This document shows positions 11,105 to 21,100 of a stretch of 43,039 bases of DNA, piece after piece. Each line of letters opens with the position of its first letter. The stretch's first letter is position 1. Below the pieces are notes generated by a model, which searched no databases, was not told where the DNA came from, and was given only the letters and a program-made list of their open reading frames with translations. Origin of the DNA: Gyrodactylus bullatarudis (lineage: Eukaryota > Platyhelminthes > Monogenea > Gyrodactylidea > Gyrodactylidae); NCBI GenBank assembly GCA_012064415.1, contig SSNU01000088.1, positions 148,296 to 191,334 on the forward strand, written 5' to 3'. The position numbers were made by a program, and so were the translations under genes.

Positions 11105-12349
11105 ATGACTGTCGTAGTTCAGGATACTGCTAGAGAAAAGGCTCTTGCAGAACATAAAAAACGGCTAGAAGAACATAGAGAAATTGATGCACGTCTCAAA
11201 GAAGCACGAGAAAAATATAAACAAGTCATCAAAGACCATGATAAATCTGAAAATGATCTCAAGGCTTTACAGTCAATTGGACAAGTTGTTGGTGACGTGT
11301 TGAAGCAATTGAATGATGAGCATTTCATTGTTAAAGCCAGCAATGGCCCACGTTATGTTGTTGGCTGCAGAAAGAATATTTCCAAATCAAAGCTTAAGCC
11401 TGGCACAAGAGTAGCTCTCGATATGACAACCCTCACAATTATGCGATATTTGCCTAGAGAAGTTGATCCTCTCGTCTACAATATGCAGTCCGAAGATCCT
11501 GGTGATGTCTCTTATTCATCAGTTGGTGGTCTTAGTGAACAGATTCGAGAGTTGCGCGAAGTTATTGAGCTTCCTCTTCTTAATCCAGAATTGTTCAAAC
11601 GAGTAGGAATAAACCCACCCAAAGGATGTCTACTCTATGGTCCACCAGGTACTGGAAAAACTTTGCTAGCAAGAGCTGTAGCTTCCCAGCTCGATGCAAG
11701 TTTTCTTAAAGTTGTTTCAAGTGGAATTGTTGATAAATATATTGGCGAATCTGCTAGGCTCATTCGTGAAATGTTTAGCTACGCAAGAGATCACCAGCCA
11801 TGTGTTATATTTATGGATGAAATCGATGCAATTGGAGGTCGTAGATTCACTGAAGGAACATCAGCCGATCGAGAGATCCAAAGAACACTCATGGAGCTTC
11901 TTAATCAAATGGACGGATTTGAAGCTCTGGGTAAGGTCAAAATCATCATGGCTACAAATCGTCCTGATACTCTTGATCCAGCTCTTCTACGTCCTGGTAG
12001 ATTGGACAGAAAAATCGAAATTCCTTTGCCCAACGAAGTTTCTAGATTGGAAATGTTGAAAATACATTCCTCCAAGATTGCTAAACACGGAGAAATTGGT
12101 AGGTACTTTCAAAGTTCTCACTCTATTTAAAATTAATTTTTCAATTTTTCCTAATTAGACTGGGAAGTTATTGTTAAACTTTCTGATGGATTCAACGGAG
12201 CTGATATTAGAAATATTTGTACAGAGGCTGGCATGTTTGCTATTCGATCAGAACGTGACTATGCAATAGAAGAAGACTTTATGAAAGCTGTCAGAAAAAT
12301 CGTCGACGTCAAAAAGCTAGAAACTAAACTAGATTACAAGCCTGTGTAA
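11105..12349 (+). CDS. PSMC6: 26S proteasome regulatory particle AAA-ATPase subunit Rpt4 (S10b / PSMC6)
   Basis: Two exons, 11105-12098 and 12159-12349, separated by a 60-nt GT-AG intron, give 394 residues, close to the usual 389-400 of PSMC6. An N-terminal coiled coil (residues 10-55) is followed by the OB domain, the Walker A motif GPPGTGKT (179-186), the Walker B motif CVIFMDEID (233-241), the sensor [20 protein letters not shown] and the C-terminal helical domain with [20 protein letters not shown]. It ends in the PSMC6-specific tail [11 protein letters not shown]. As one of six ATPases of the hexameric base, it unfolds and translocates ubiquitinated substrates into the 20S core. The upstream sequence TTAAATTAAACAACTTC places the ATG at the first in-frame position. 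AATAAA lies 6 nt past the stop. Confidence 0.98.
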
Positions 12350-12354
12350 ATTTC

Positions 12355-12360
12355 AATAAA
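12355..12360 (+). terminator. Poly(A) signal of PSMC6
   Basis: AATAAA begins 6 nt after the TAA stop, giving a very short 3' UTR. Confidence 0.65.
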
Positions 12361-12752
12361 TGAGACTTGGATATCGTTTAATGATTACCCGTGTACTCAA
12401 TAATTAAAATAATAAAAATTGAAAAATTCATCTTCTCTCTATAAAAGGTTCATAAATATCCACCGAGTTATCTGTACTCCAACAAACAACTGCCATCTTG
12501 TCTCTTTTTGAGTTCATCTGAAAAAATAAAATTCACATCAATATCAGTTCAAAAGACACATTTATCATCTCAATTAGTAATAAGCATTCTATTCTGTATT
12601 TAATTCATTCATCCCTCAAGAACTTATTCCGTTCTCCTCAGTCCAAGGTTAACTACCAAGAATGTACCTTCGATAAGGATTTACTTTTGATGGTTGAAGG
12701 GTTCGACGGCCTTTTTTTATTCTAATGCCTAAAAAATCTATTATATATGTTG
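12361..12752. other. Intergenic, no gene seen
   Basis: AT-rich spacer between PSMC6 and the foldback element. No supported frame, RNA gene or repeat was recognised. Confidence 0.5.
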
Positions 12753-12921
12753 TAGCTAATTCGTACTGAACTGCTAATTTATACTCAAGTACAAATTAGC
12801 AGGGATTGCTCTGCTAATTCGTACTGAAAGGGCAGAGGACAGAATGCATCGCATAGACCAAGTGTATGCTTAATAACTTCAGTCTCAATTAGCAGAGCAA
12901 TCCCTCGTACTGAAAAGATTA

Positions 12922-13127
12922 CAGTAAAAATATTTCTATTGAAACATCTTATTTTTATTGAAACACGAATATTTACCCCCTAATTAAGTATTATTTATCT
13001 CGACCAATCAGAATGCAGCAACTGATTTCTATACATTTAGATAGGTCGAGATAAATAATACTTAATTAGGGGGTAAATATTCGTGTTTCAATAAAAATAA
13101 GATGTTTCAATAGAAATATTTTTACTG
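12922..13127. repeat. Inner palindrome 1: identical 84-nt arms, 38-nt loop
   Basis: Arms 12922-13005 and 13044-13127 are exact reverse complements by my reading, beginning CAGTAAAAATATTTC and ending at the GGTCGAG turn. Perfect identity indicates recent formation or continuing homogenisation. It could be an independent MITE nested in the outer element. Confidence 0.9.
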
Positions 13128-13128
13128 C

Positions 13129-13291
13129 AAGCTTCGTATCTTTTATGTAAACTCGGGAGTTTCTGATGTCGATTTGTTCTCATCTACACTTATATTTGAA
13201 TGAGGTGTGAAAAATAAATTAAAACATTATAGATGAGAACAAATCGAGATCAGAAACTGAAAGGTTGAATTGCATAAAAGATATGAAGCTT
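13129..13291. repeat. Inner palindrome 2: imperfect arms bounded by AAGCTT
   Basis: The left arm starts aagcttcgtatcttttatg and includes agtttctgat-tcgatttgttctcatct; the right arm is its imperfect complement ending at aagctt (13286-13291). The arms carry mismatches and unpaired internal bulges, so this palindrome is older than palindrome 1, which it abuts with one base between. Confidence 0.85.
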
Positions 13292-13466
13292 AATCTTTTC
13301 AGTACGAATTAGCAGGGATTGCTCTGCTAATTGAGACTGAAATTATTAAGGATACACTTGGTCTATGCGATGTATTCTGTCCTCTGCCCTTTCAGTACGA
13401 ATTAGCAGAGCAATCCCTGCTAATTTGTACTTGAGTATAAATTAGCAGTTCAGTACGAATTAGCTA

Positions 13467-13979
13467 AAAAACACATTAGCTTGGACTACATTGAATCTTA
13501 AAAATTTGACGAGTCAAGTTCTCGACTGCCCTTCGACTGAAAGAATTGTTTACCGAGTCCATTTAAGAAATTCTCTATACAGCCCAATGGCTGGTAAAAA
13601 TGTAGAGTTCACCTACAAGCGCAAACTCTTATTTGTTGTAAGCATTCTCTCTATGTGGTTCCTGCTAACAACTCCAATTTTCCATTTGATGTTTTCAGTC
13701 ATTACTCAGTTTCATTGTGTATACTATTTAATGGGTGAATATAGCCACAATCTTAGATAAGTCTAGTCTAACTGTACCTCCTTCATTGTGTATCCACAAA
13801 GAAACGAGTAGTTCGAGTGAGAGATAATGTTAAGATCTACGCTAAATGGACTAGAGGCGGGAAATTTCAAATCTTTAAACGTGGTGAGTTCCAGGAGAGT
13901 TCTGTTTTTCTATTCATGTCTTCGATACAAGCTCACTCGTGGACACCCATCATTTAGTTTTATGATTCAGTTGTGATGA
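13467..13979. other. Unassigned DNA, possible transposon remains
   Basis: An 89-codon frame at 13491 and a second open stretch at about 13800-13960 are compositionally more gene-like than their surroundings, but neither resembles a family I recognise. They sit between a foldback element and a LINE fragment, so decayed mobile-element sequence is the likeliest content. Confidence 0.3.
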
Positions 13980-14818
13980 TAATTTGATCTCTAATGTTCT
14001 ACTAATGAAATCCCTGCTGTAGATGTATTAATTTAGACAATGTCTACTAGACATATCAGGAGCATTTGATGATCAAATTTTGATCGTTTTCCGTTCACCA
14101 TAATAAAGGATAGCCTGATCGACCATCAACTTCTGGAATTTCTAGAAAGCAAAACCCAGTACGTATCTTTCAATAATTTATGCTCAACATGGCACGGATA
14201 TTATTCATGATGAACTTGGACACATTCCTCAGGCAAAAATAGGTTCATCATTGAATAGTGCAAAGATGAAAATACTCTGCATATACACAATCAAACTAGC
14301 ACCAGATCTCATTCCCCTAATGGTATCTCAAATTCAGGACTTAGGACTAAACAAACTTGACACCACGATTCATGCTACCATAATTCTCAAAACGTTAAGA
14401 ATCAAATCCTATTTTCTTAGAAAATTTGTTCACTCCCCCAATTTACGATTACTCCTATTTAAGCAGTGCATACTACCCCATCTGGACTATGGAGCCTCCA
14501 ACCTCGCTGCCGGAACAATTAGGAAAACTGAGAACCTCCAATTTCAATTTCCTCGTTCATGCTTCGGTCAACAACTTCTAGCCAAGGCTGATCTTTACTC
14601 TTCAGCTTTACTCTATCACAAGATCTCACCTACTGCTAATCGAAATTACCACCTTCACTCCTCAAGAGGTTTCAAGATTCTTCTTACAACGCTTTATCCC
14701 TTGAGACACAGATTTCTACTCAATTTTGATGTTTTTAAAAAGATATCCCAGATTATTTCTATTATTTCAAATTATGCACCAGAATATTTTATAAACTTTT
14801 TCAAATGAATAAAATTTA
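13980..14818 (+). pseudogene. LINE remnant: reverse transcriptase fragment
   Basis: Around 14040-14075 the frame reads LLDISGAFDDQI, matching the catalytic-Asp block of LINE reverse transcriptases. A 185-codon frame from 14251 then covers the thumb region: SQIQDLGLN-LDTTIHATIIL, SYFLRKFVHS and CILPHLDYGAS, ending in NRNYHLHSSRGF and LYPLRHRFLLNFDVF. These match the equivalent parts of the copies at 4.3-4.9 kb and (inverted) 37.7-38.1 kb, so all belong to one family. The palm with YADD is missing or unrecognisable, and the upstream part is in other frames. It is 5'-truncated and dead. Confidence 0.8.
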
Positions 14819-15498
14819 TTTGCATCCATCTAATTCACCCAGCCTCAAATTCAATCCTTCGAAATATGAGTTCAACGAGGCAACGATGTAATTATTTTTG
14901 GGCTGTGTGTACTCAATAGAAATGGACATTAGAAATGTAACGAATTTCCTTTCCAAAAATTTTCGCTTTTATTCATGTTCTTAGGGCTTTCCTGCATCGT
15001 TTGGTTACAAGAAACAGTTCAAATATCCGTCGTGCATTTGTCAAAAATATATCTCTCTAATTCATAAGGTTACTTGCTTACTTTACGATAATTAGAAATT
15101 CGTTACAAATCTAACTAGAATGGACATAAACTGAACCTTGAAAAACTTGACGAACTCCTGAAATCATTCATATCGGTCGGTTGCGAAACTCATTGGCCAG
15201 TCCATTCCGAAGAAACTGAGGCGTAGTATAGTGTAAAAAATATAGAAATTTACTAACTTCTCGAGACGAGTTACACTGTTTCTTGACCCCCTCAGTAAGT
15301 TCCTTTTAACTTATACATTATATTTAGCTTCTTTTGGAATAAATAAAGGCCAGTTTTCCAGCTCATTCACCAGATAGTTTATTTGACGCTGATCTGTATT
15401 ATCTTTGTAGCTTGATAAATTTCCTTTCTAATGAGGGCTGAAAAAAGTATTTTTCAGTTCAAATTACCGCTCGAGAAAGTGTTGTGTTCCACTGATGA
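14819..15498. other. Intergenic, no gene seen
   Basis: AT-rich DNA between a LINE tail and a long-TIR element; no coding, RNA or repeat feature recognised. Confidence 0.45.
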
Positions 15499-16705
15499 CA
15501 GAGCTAGTTGAAAGTTAGAAATTCTGATTTCCACATTTTTCAATCTAAACTGAGAAATATTCATTCTGATTAGCAAAGAGCCCAGAGAAGTAATTAGGGG
15601 GTTGGGGGTGATTATTTAACCTTTTTCATTTTGATTTCAAATTATTTTCATTCTAAATTTATCATATTTCAATCTGAGTTACTAATAATGAATATTAAAT
15701 ATAAGACGGATATAAATATTAGAAATCGTTGGTTAGAATTGATTGATTAAAGTTGAGATTAAATCTGATTGGTTTAATGGTTTGATTGGACACAAAAGGT
15801 TTTTAAGTATCTCAAGTTTTTTGAAAAATCTCCCACCAGAAGAAGATTACGACATGTATTCGAAATATTGTGCGAGTCCAAACTATTTTTATCACGGTAT
15901 TCTAAATGTTTTTTATTCTAATCTTAATTTTAATTTTCTTTCAAGTGATGAATTATATTATCAGAGTTATAATAATAATAATAATAATAGTAATTACTCT
16001 AGTAATTCTAATTACTATAGCAATCACTGTAATTTTTATAATCCTTATTCTTTAAGAAATACTACACCTTTCTCTCCCCTTTATTTTTCTACAGATAGAC
16101 CAATACACAAGCCAGAAGACAACAGTAGTCAGGTAGCAAGCGAAAAACGTTATAGTCAATGAAAGTTAATTTCAAAAGGTCTTTTGTATTTGTTAATCCA
16201 TCAATTTGTTTACATCATCTTTTAAATAAAAAAATAACATAAATTAAAAAACATTCTCACTTAAATCCTCATTATTTAGAACTTCAATATGATATAATAT
16301 CTTTCCATAAAAACCATAAGAGGAAATCATTTCAATACTTATGGATCCTTTCACTGTTTCTGCAATTTATTCTATCAATTTGGGTTCTAAATTCATCTAT
16401 TGATGAGTTTCCGTTTTCTCTGATATATTCAAGAATATATAGTCACTGATTAGTCAGTCTTTCCGAGACAAATACTTTTTTTATTTCATACTTAAATGCT
16501 TCAATTAATTTTCATTATTTGTATCTCAGGTTGAAATATTATCAATTGAGAATGAAAATAATTTGAAATCAAAATGAAAAAGGTTAAATAATCACCCCCC
16601 AACCCCCTAATTACTTCTCTGGGCTCTTTGCTAATCAGAATGAATATTTCTCAGTTTAGATTGAAAAATGTGGAAATCAGAATTTCTAACTTTCAACTAG
16701 CTCTG
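15499..16705. mobile_element. 1.2-kb element with about 150-bp terminal inverted repeats
   Basis: The left terminus 15499-15653 starts CAGAGCTAGTTGAAAGTTAG; the right terminus (about 16550-16705) is its reverse complement with roughly one indel in a G-run across the aligned stretch. Weaker complementarity runs further in, to about 15680 and 16520. Each arm contains AATTAGGGGGTTGGGGG. The ends start with CAG and finish with CTG, but no convincing target duplication is visible (flanks ctgatga and aaaaagg). The interior carries one 103-140-codon frame. It looks like a non-autonomous or barely coding DNA transposon, or a foldback element that captured DNA. No superfamily is assigned. Confidence 0.85.
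15743..16162 (+). CDS. Asn/Tyr-rich hypothetical protein inside the long-TIR element
   Basis: The open frame of up to 139 codons lies wholly inside the inverted-repeat element. The first ATG in frame is at 15855, giving about 103 residues; upstream codons are open but lack an ATG. The protein is dominated by Asn, Tyr and Ser, with a run of Asn encoded by AAT repeats near 15970-15990 and repeated N-Y-S pieces afterwards, followed by a more ordinary C-terminus (TTPFSPLYFSTDRPIHKPED). I recognise no domain. It could be a captured exon, a decayed transposase tail, or chance coding from low-complexity DNA. Confidence 0.3.
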   Translation: MIKVEIKSDWFNGLIGHKRFLSISSFLKNLPPEEDYDMYSKYCASPNYFYHGILNVFYSNLNFNFLSSDELYYQSYNNNNNNSNYSSNSNYYSNHCNFYNPYSLRNTTPFSPLYFSTDRPIHKPEDNSSQVASEKRYSQ

Positions 16706-16903
16706 AAAAAGGTATAGTAATGGACACTGTTTAAAATAATACCAAGTACAATTCTACTAATATAATAGTATTACCCAATTTCTCACACTTTTAGATTTCA
16801 CCCTTGAAAACAAAAGTTAAACCGAAAACTAAATGTACCAATAAATTTTTTGTAAAATTTTTCGGCCCAGTTGCCCAGTTCTTCGGACTGGAGTTGGCAA
16901 TAG

Positions 16904-16955
16904 AATAGGGAATGATCGAATAGGTGCCAAACTAAAACACTTCCCTGGATTAAAT
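16904..16955 (-). pseudogene. Short copy of a G-beta-like WD exon segment
   Basis: On the minus strand this reads GSVLVWHLFDHS, against GNVLVWDLFNHS encoded near 18221-18258 in the G-beta-like exon. Nucleotide similarity is clear over about 37 bp (ggaatgat-gaatag and cca-actaaaaca shared) and then fades. No splice-compatible continuation with the remaining blades was seen. It may be a decayed partial exon duplication; a functional alternative exon cannot be excluded. Confidence 0.5.
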
Positions 16956-17589
16956 AATTATACTCTTTCTGATTTGAATCAACTCTGAAACAAAATTAAA
17001 TTAATTTAGAACAAAATCAGAAGAAAAAAATTTCTGTAATTCTGAAATTAACTAATGGGTTTCATAAGGTTTTTTTTTAAAATGTGTCTTTTTGCAGATT
17101 TATTTGGCTCATCTGTAGAACATTTGCCCCCTCTTGTTTTGCAATAATTTTTCTGAATGAAAAAGAGACTACGGGCTTTTTAACATCGATTAAATGAAAA
17201 CGAATCCCTTGCGGTGAGTTTTCATGTGAACTTTATATTCAATATTTGAGATTTTTGGAATAACTCGGAAGGTTCATATCATGACATGAAATCCAGAAGA
17301 TCTTGATAAAAAATTATGTAATAATTACCATAGAAAGCAAACTGTAATATGGTCTGGGAGAATAGAAGCCTAATTCTAAACTGACACCTTCTATTGGGTT
17401 TATAATTGAATTTACGAGTTTTTTAAACACTTAAACAAGATAATTTAAGAATCATTTCAATTAAGAATCAGTTTAATTTTCCATATCCTTACTTATAAGT
17501 ACGGATACGATTAGTTAGAGTCGAAAGTGCTTAAGAAGATTTCGAATGAGAAGAATGATCTGGGATCAAATAAACACCAGTTTTTTTTA

Positions 17590-17925
17590 ATCTTGCCTAT
17601 TTTACAACATCGTGAAAAAGACTCATATTTTATCAGATCAACATAATATTTTGCAATATCAACAAACAGGTACATTCAAAATATCCTACAGATTCTTGAT
17701 CCGATATCTGATTAGGAATTGCAAAATTTTTGAGATTCCATTATTTCGAGAATATTGATAGGATTTGATCTTATTTGATCGATGATCCCAGAATTATTTA
17801 ATATGTCACACATTTTTCGAATTCAGATTCAAAATGGGTACACTTTTCTACATCTACTACATAGGTCAGCCCGTACTGTTTTCACAAAATTCCCATCTTC
17901 ATATTAACTAGCTTTACAAGCTAGA
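17590..17925 (+). repeat. Dispersed repeat R2, copy 1
   Basis: Matches 41252-41780 in the same orientation, sharing ttttatcagatcaa, tcaacaaacaggta, ttgatccgatatctga, gatgatcccagaattattt and ctgttttcacaaaatt in order. Copy 1 lacks about 190 bp present in copy 2 before the last block. No coding content or terminal repeat is visible; class unknown. Confidence 0.75.
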
Positions 17926-18175
17926 AATTCTTAATCTACGATTTTCGTTTAGTGAATTATTTCTTTTAATTTTCAACTTTAAGAAAAATATGGACTCAGT
18001 CTAGTGGCCAATGAGTTTCTTAACCAACTGTACTTGAAATCTCTTGAATCATTTTGGAATAAATAAAATATTTAAATTTTCACCAGATTGGAGATTTTTA
18101 TTAAAAACTTATCCGTTCATCATACATGTATGAGATTCGAAAAGATGTCTGTCTTCATTATCATGATTTACTTAC

Positions 18176-21100
18176 CTGAATTTTGCGTATTGAGCCGGGA
18201 AAGTTTGCATTCAATATGGGCTGGGAATGATTGAATAGATCCCAGACTAAAACATTCCCATATCTAATACCAGACATGAATAATCTTCCGGTCTGTGTGA
18301 AACAGCAATCCGTCACTTCATAAATATTATCGTCTTGATCGAATAGCTGCAATTTCTTCCGCGACTCTCCAAAATTTCTCAATAATCTCGCTGGCTTCGA
18401 CGCTGTCACTGAATAAGTCTGCAGGGGAACATTTGCTCTTAAATCATATAAATTTATAGTTCTATCATCTGAGCCGGCAATGAAGGAAGAATTAAAGGGA
18501 TTTAAATCAAGACATTGAACTTGAGCTGAATGACCCATGAAATTCGTGACCAAGTTCTTACTACCCATTCTACTGTCAAAGAGGCAGCATCGTCCATCCA
18601 GACACCCACAAAGAATATTTCCATTACTAAGCATTTTGACTTTGGTTATCTGGAATAAAGTAGAGTGAATCGATGAAATTTTGATGATTTAAGATCCCTA
18701 AAAAATTACAAATTTATCTAAAGTTTTATGGTGGTAATAGGTTTTCTTGTTTAATAGTAATCCTAAAAATCAACTTTTGATCACTCTCTTACTATGAAAA
18801 AAACAAAATTGAAAAAAGGGGATTTGGCGCTAACTTGAGATTTGAAATATACCATAATTTTCTTTATTTTTTTCCTCATGAGGAAAGTAGGCCTCATGAT
18901 GTATATTCCGAAAAATCGATTTCTTTATGAAAAATTTGAGAATTTTGTAAAAATCATATATTATCATCTTCAATCTCACACGATAACAAATCCTCATGAA
19001 CTAGATTTTAGAAAATCTGCTCCAAGTTCTTGTCAAAAAGTTGAGATCTAGTCTACATTATCTATATTTACTAAATATTTCAAAGTCAGTTGCGTAGAAC
19101 ATGAGTCTTGTTAGTGAAATGTATATCGAGTAGGGGATTGCCTATTTGAGATATATAGTTATTGTTTTACGGGAGAAAGTTATTTTAGACTAGATGTTCT
19201 TGTCAAGAAATTACAGTTTTACGTTACCCTTTGAATTGTACGATGCGGAAATGGGCTAGCGTATATCTCAGATTATCTAAAGCTGCCGAAAATGGTTTTC
19301 ATAAAAAGCTCTAAATTTATTTTAAATATTTTCATAAAATAACCTTTCTTTGGTCGGCATTATTGAATACAGCTAACTTTATGAATATAATCTTGTGGCT
19401 TAATCAATTACCTTTCTAATGAGCGGTAAAAATATTATTTCAACCCTTTCATTTTCACTTTGTTTATTTTACAGTTTTCTCAACTTGATTAGTTTGGAAG
19501 ATATCTGGATGTGAACTTGATCTATTCCATTGAAAGACCGTATGCAAATGTACAAGGAACTAATATACACACGCACATCGTAACTCTCCCACCATCAAAT
19601 GTACTCGCATAATACCAATACCAAGAAAACTACAGAGAAGTACCAAAAGAAGCACACATGCACTCACCTTCGAGGAGGTGAACAAAAAGAAGGGGCAATC
19701 AGACCAATTTTCATCATTTCTTGTAATTTTTTGTATATAAATCTGGCATGTATTAGCTGATGAGTACGCCTCGGAATAAAGCGCTATTCTTTTAACAAAC
19801 CTGGCATCGCCTTTCTTCATGAATTCTTCTGCATTGCTCAGATAAAATCAGAGGTTAATCAACACCTTTCAAACAAAAATCGCACACCCCAATTTTCTTA
19901 TGAAAAATAGATTTTACTCATCATAAATAATCATAGATCTACTTAAAAGTAGAACGAGTTAAAAAAAAATTTGACCAAAATTTCACACTTTTTTAGTTTT
20001 TTATTAGTCTCAATTCAAAGAGAATTTTCTCCTGATTCGATCAGTACCATTAAACCCTATTGAATTCGTCCACTGAGCATAAAAAATCTTGATGGCAAAT
20101 GAACTTTGATGGCAATGTGTCACCTTGAACAGATAAAAATGCAATAATTTTAGTTTATAATTATGTGTTACAATTTAGGTTCAAACATTCTCTATATTAA
20201 CTTCATAATTACATCTTTATGTCCAATTAAAATTAAACAATGACGAATTCTATCAAAAGTCTTTTCAGTGTCTTTATAAACATTCCTCAATTAATTTAGC
20301 TTAAAAAAATTTTAAATTTTAAACACCCATAACTTTTTTGTGTCAAATGATAGAAACGTATATTGATAACTTTCAATTGACACGTTAACCACCACACTGC
20401 AATATCCCTTGATAAAAGTACTAAGGACACAATTCAGTGGTTAAATCAATAAAAAATCACAACAACACTTGTATGTTAATAATAATTTGAGTAAGATGGT
20501 AGGTACTGTACAAAAATCATCATTAGTTTTCGTTAATTCGTTATAGAGAAATTACACAGAAATTATACCTTTTACAGTAGAAAATGATATTTTTCTAAAC
20601 TCAAATCGACACCAGTTTAAATTCAATATGAGACGTATAAAAAAGGGGTGGTTTTCAAGTTTTACAATGTTAAAGTTTGATGGTCAAATGTAAAATGATT
20701 TGTATTGGTTATAAATTTAGGGGTAGGAACATTACTCGTTAAATTAATTTTTAACGTCTCTTTGATTTCATATTCATTATTTTTCGAGTAATGCCTAAAC
20801 ATGATGAATGCATTGAAAAAAAAGAGTCCTAGTGCTCTATCGTGAGGATTGTAATTGGCTTGAATTTGCCAAATTATCAAATTTGCTGGGTCAACAGTAA
20901 TCGAGAAAATACTGAAGAAAGAGTTGTGAAAAATAATAACCCATTGAAAGATTCCATTACAAATTGAAAGATTGTTGTGACGAGAGAAAATGATATATTC
21001 TTGAATATTCAAGAACTCGAAGAGACATCCCTAAGTCTGAGTTTTTTTTGAAATTGCAACATTATATTATGTAGATTGATATAAATAACATAAATATGTA

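Larger units (their letters stand above)
12753..13466. mobile_element. Composite foldback element: outer inverted repeats enclosing two further palindromes
   Basis: The outer arms 12753-12921 and 13292-13466 are near-perfect inverted repeats, beginning TAGCTAATTCGTACTGAA on one strand and ending with its complement. The left arm has one 7-nt deletion and a few substitutions relative to the right. A TA at each edge could be a Tc1/mariner-type target duplication. Between the arms lie two adjacent palindromes (separate entries), so a single strand could fold into a three-way junction. The outer arms themselves contain repeated words (gctaattcgtactga, aattagcagagcaatccct). There is no coding capacity, so it is non-autonomous. 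Confidence 0.85.
16706..18175. other. AT-rich DNA with an R2 repeat copy and a WD-exon-like fragment; unseen last G-beta exon expected
   Basis: It contains dispersed repeat R2 (about 17590-17925) and a short WD-repeat-like fragment (16904-16955), both listed separately. The final blade of the G-beta-like protein should be encoded downstream on the minus strand, at or below this stretch, but I could not identify that exon. Confidence 0.4.

Noticed and set aside
13491..13960. Possible retroelement integrase C-terminus (RVVRVRDNVKIYAKWTRGGK)
   Set aside because: A vague resemblance to the basic 'DxVxxxNxRRG' type of C-terminal integrase motif, but no supporting RT, RNase H or DDE motif adjoins it; left unassigned.
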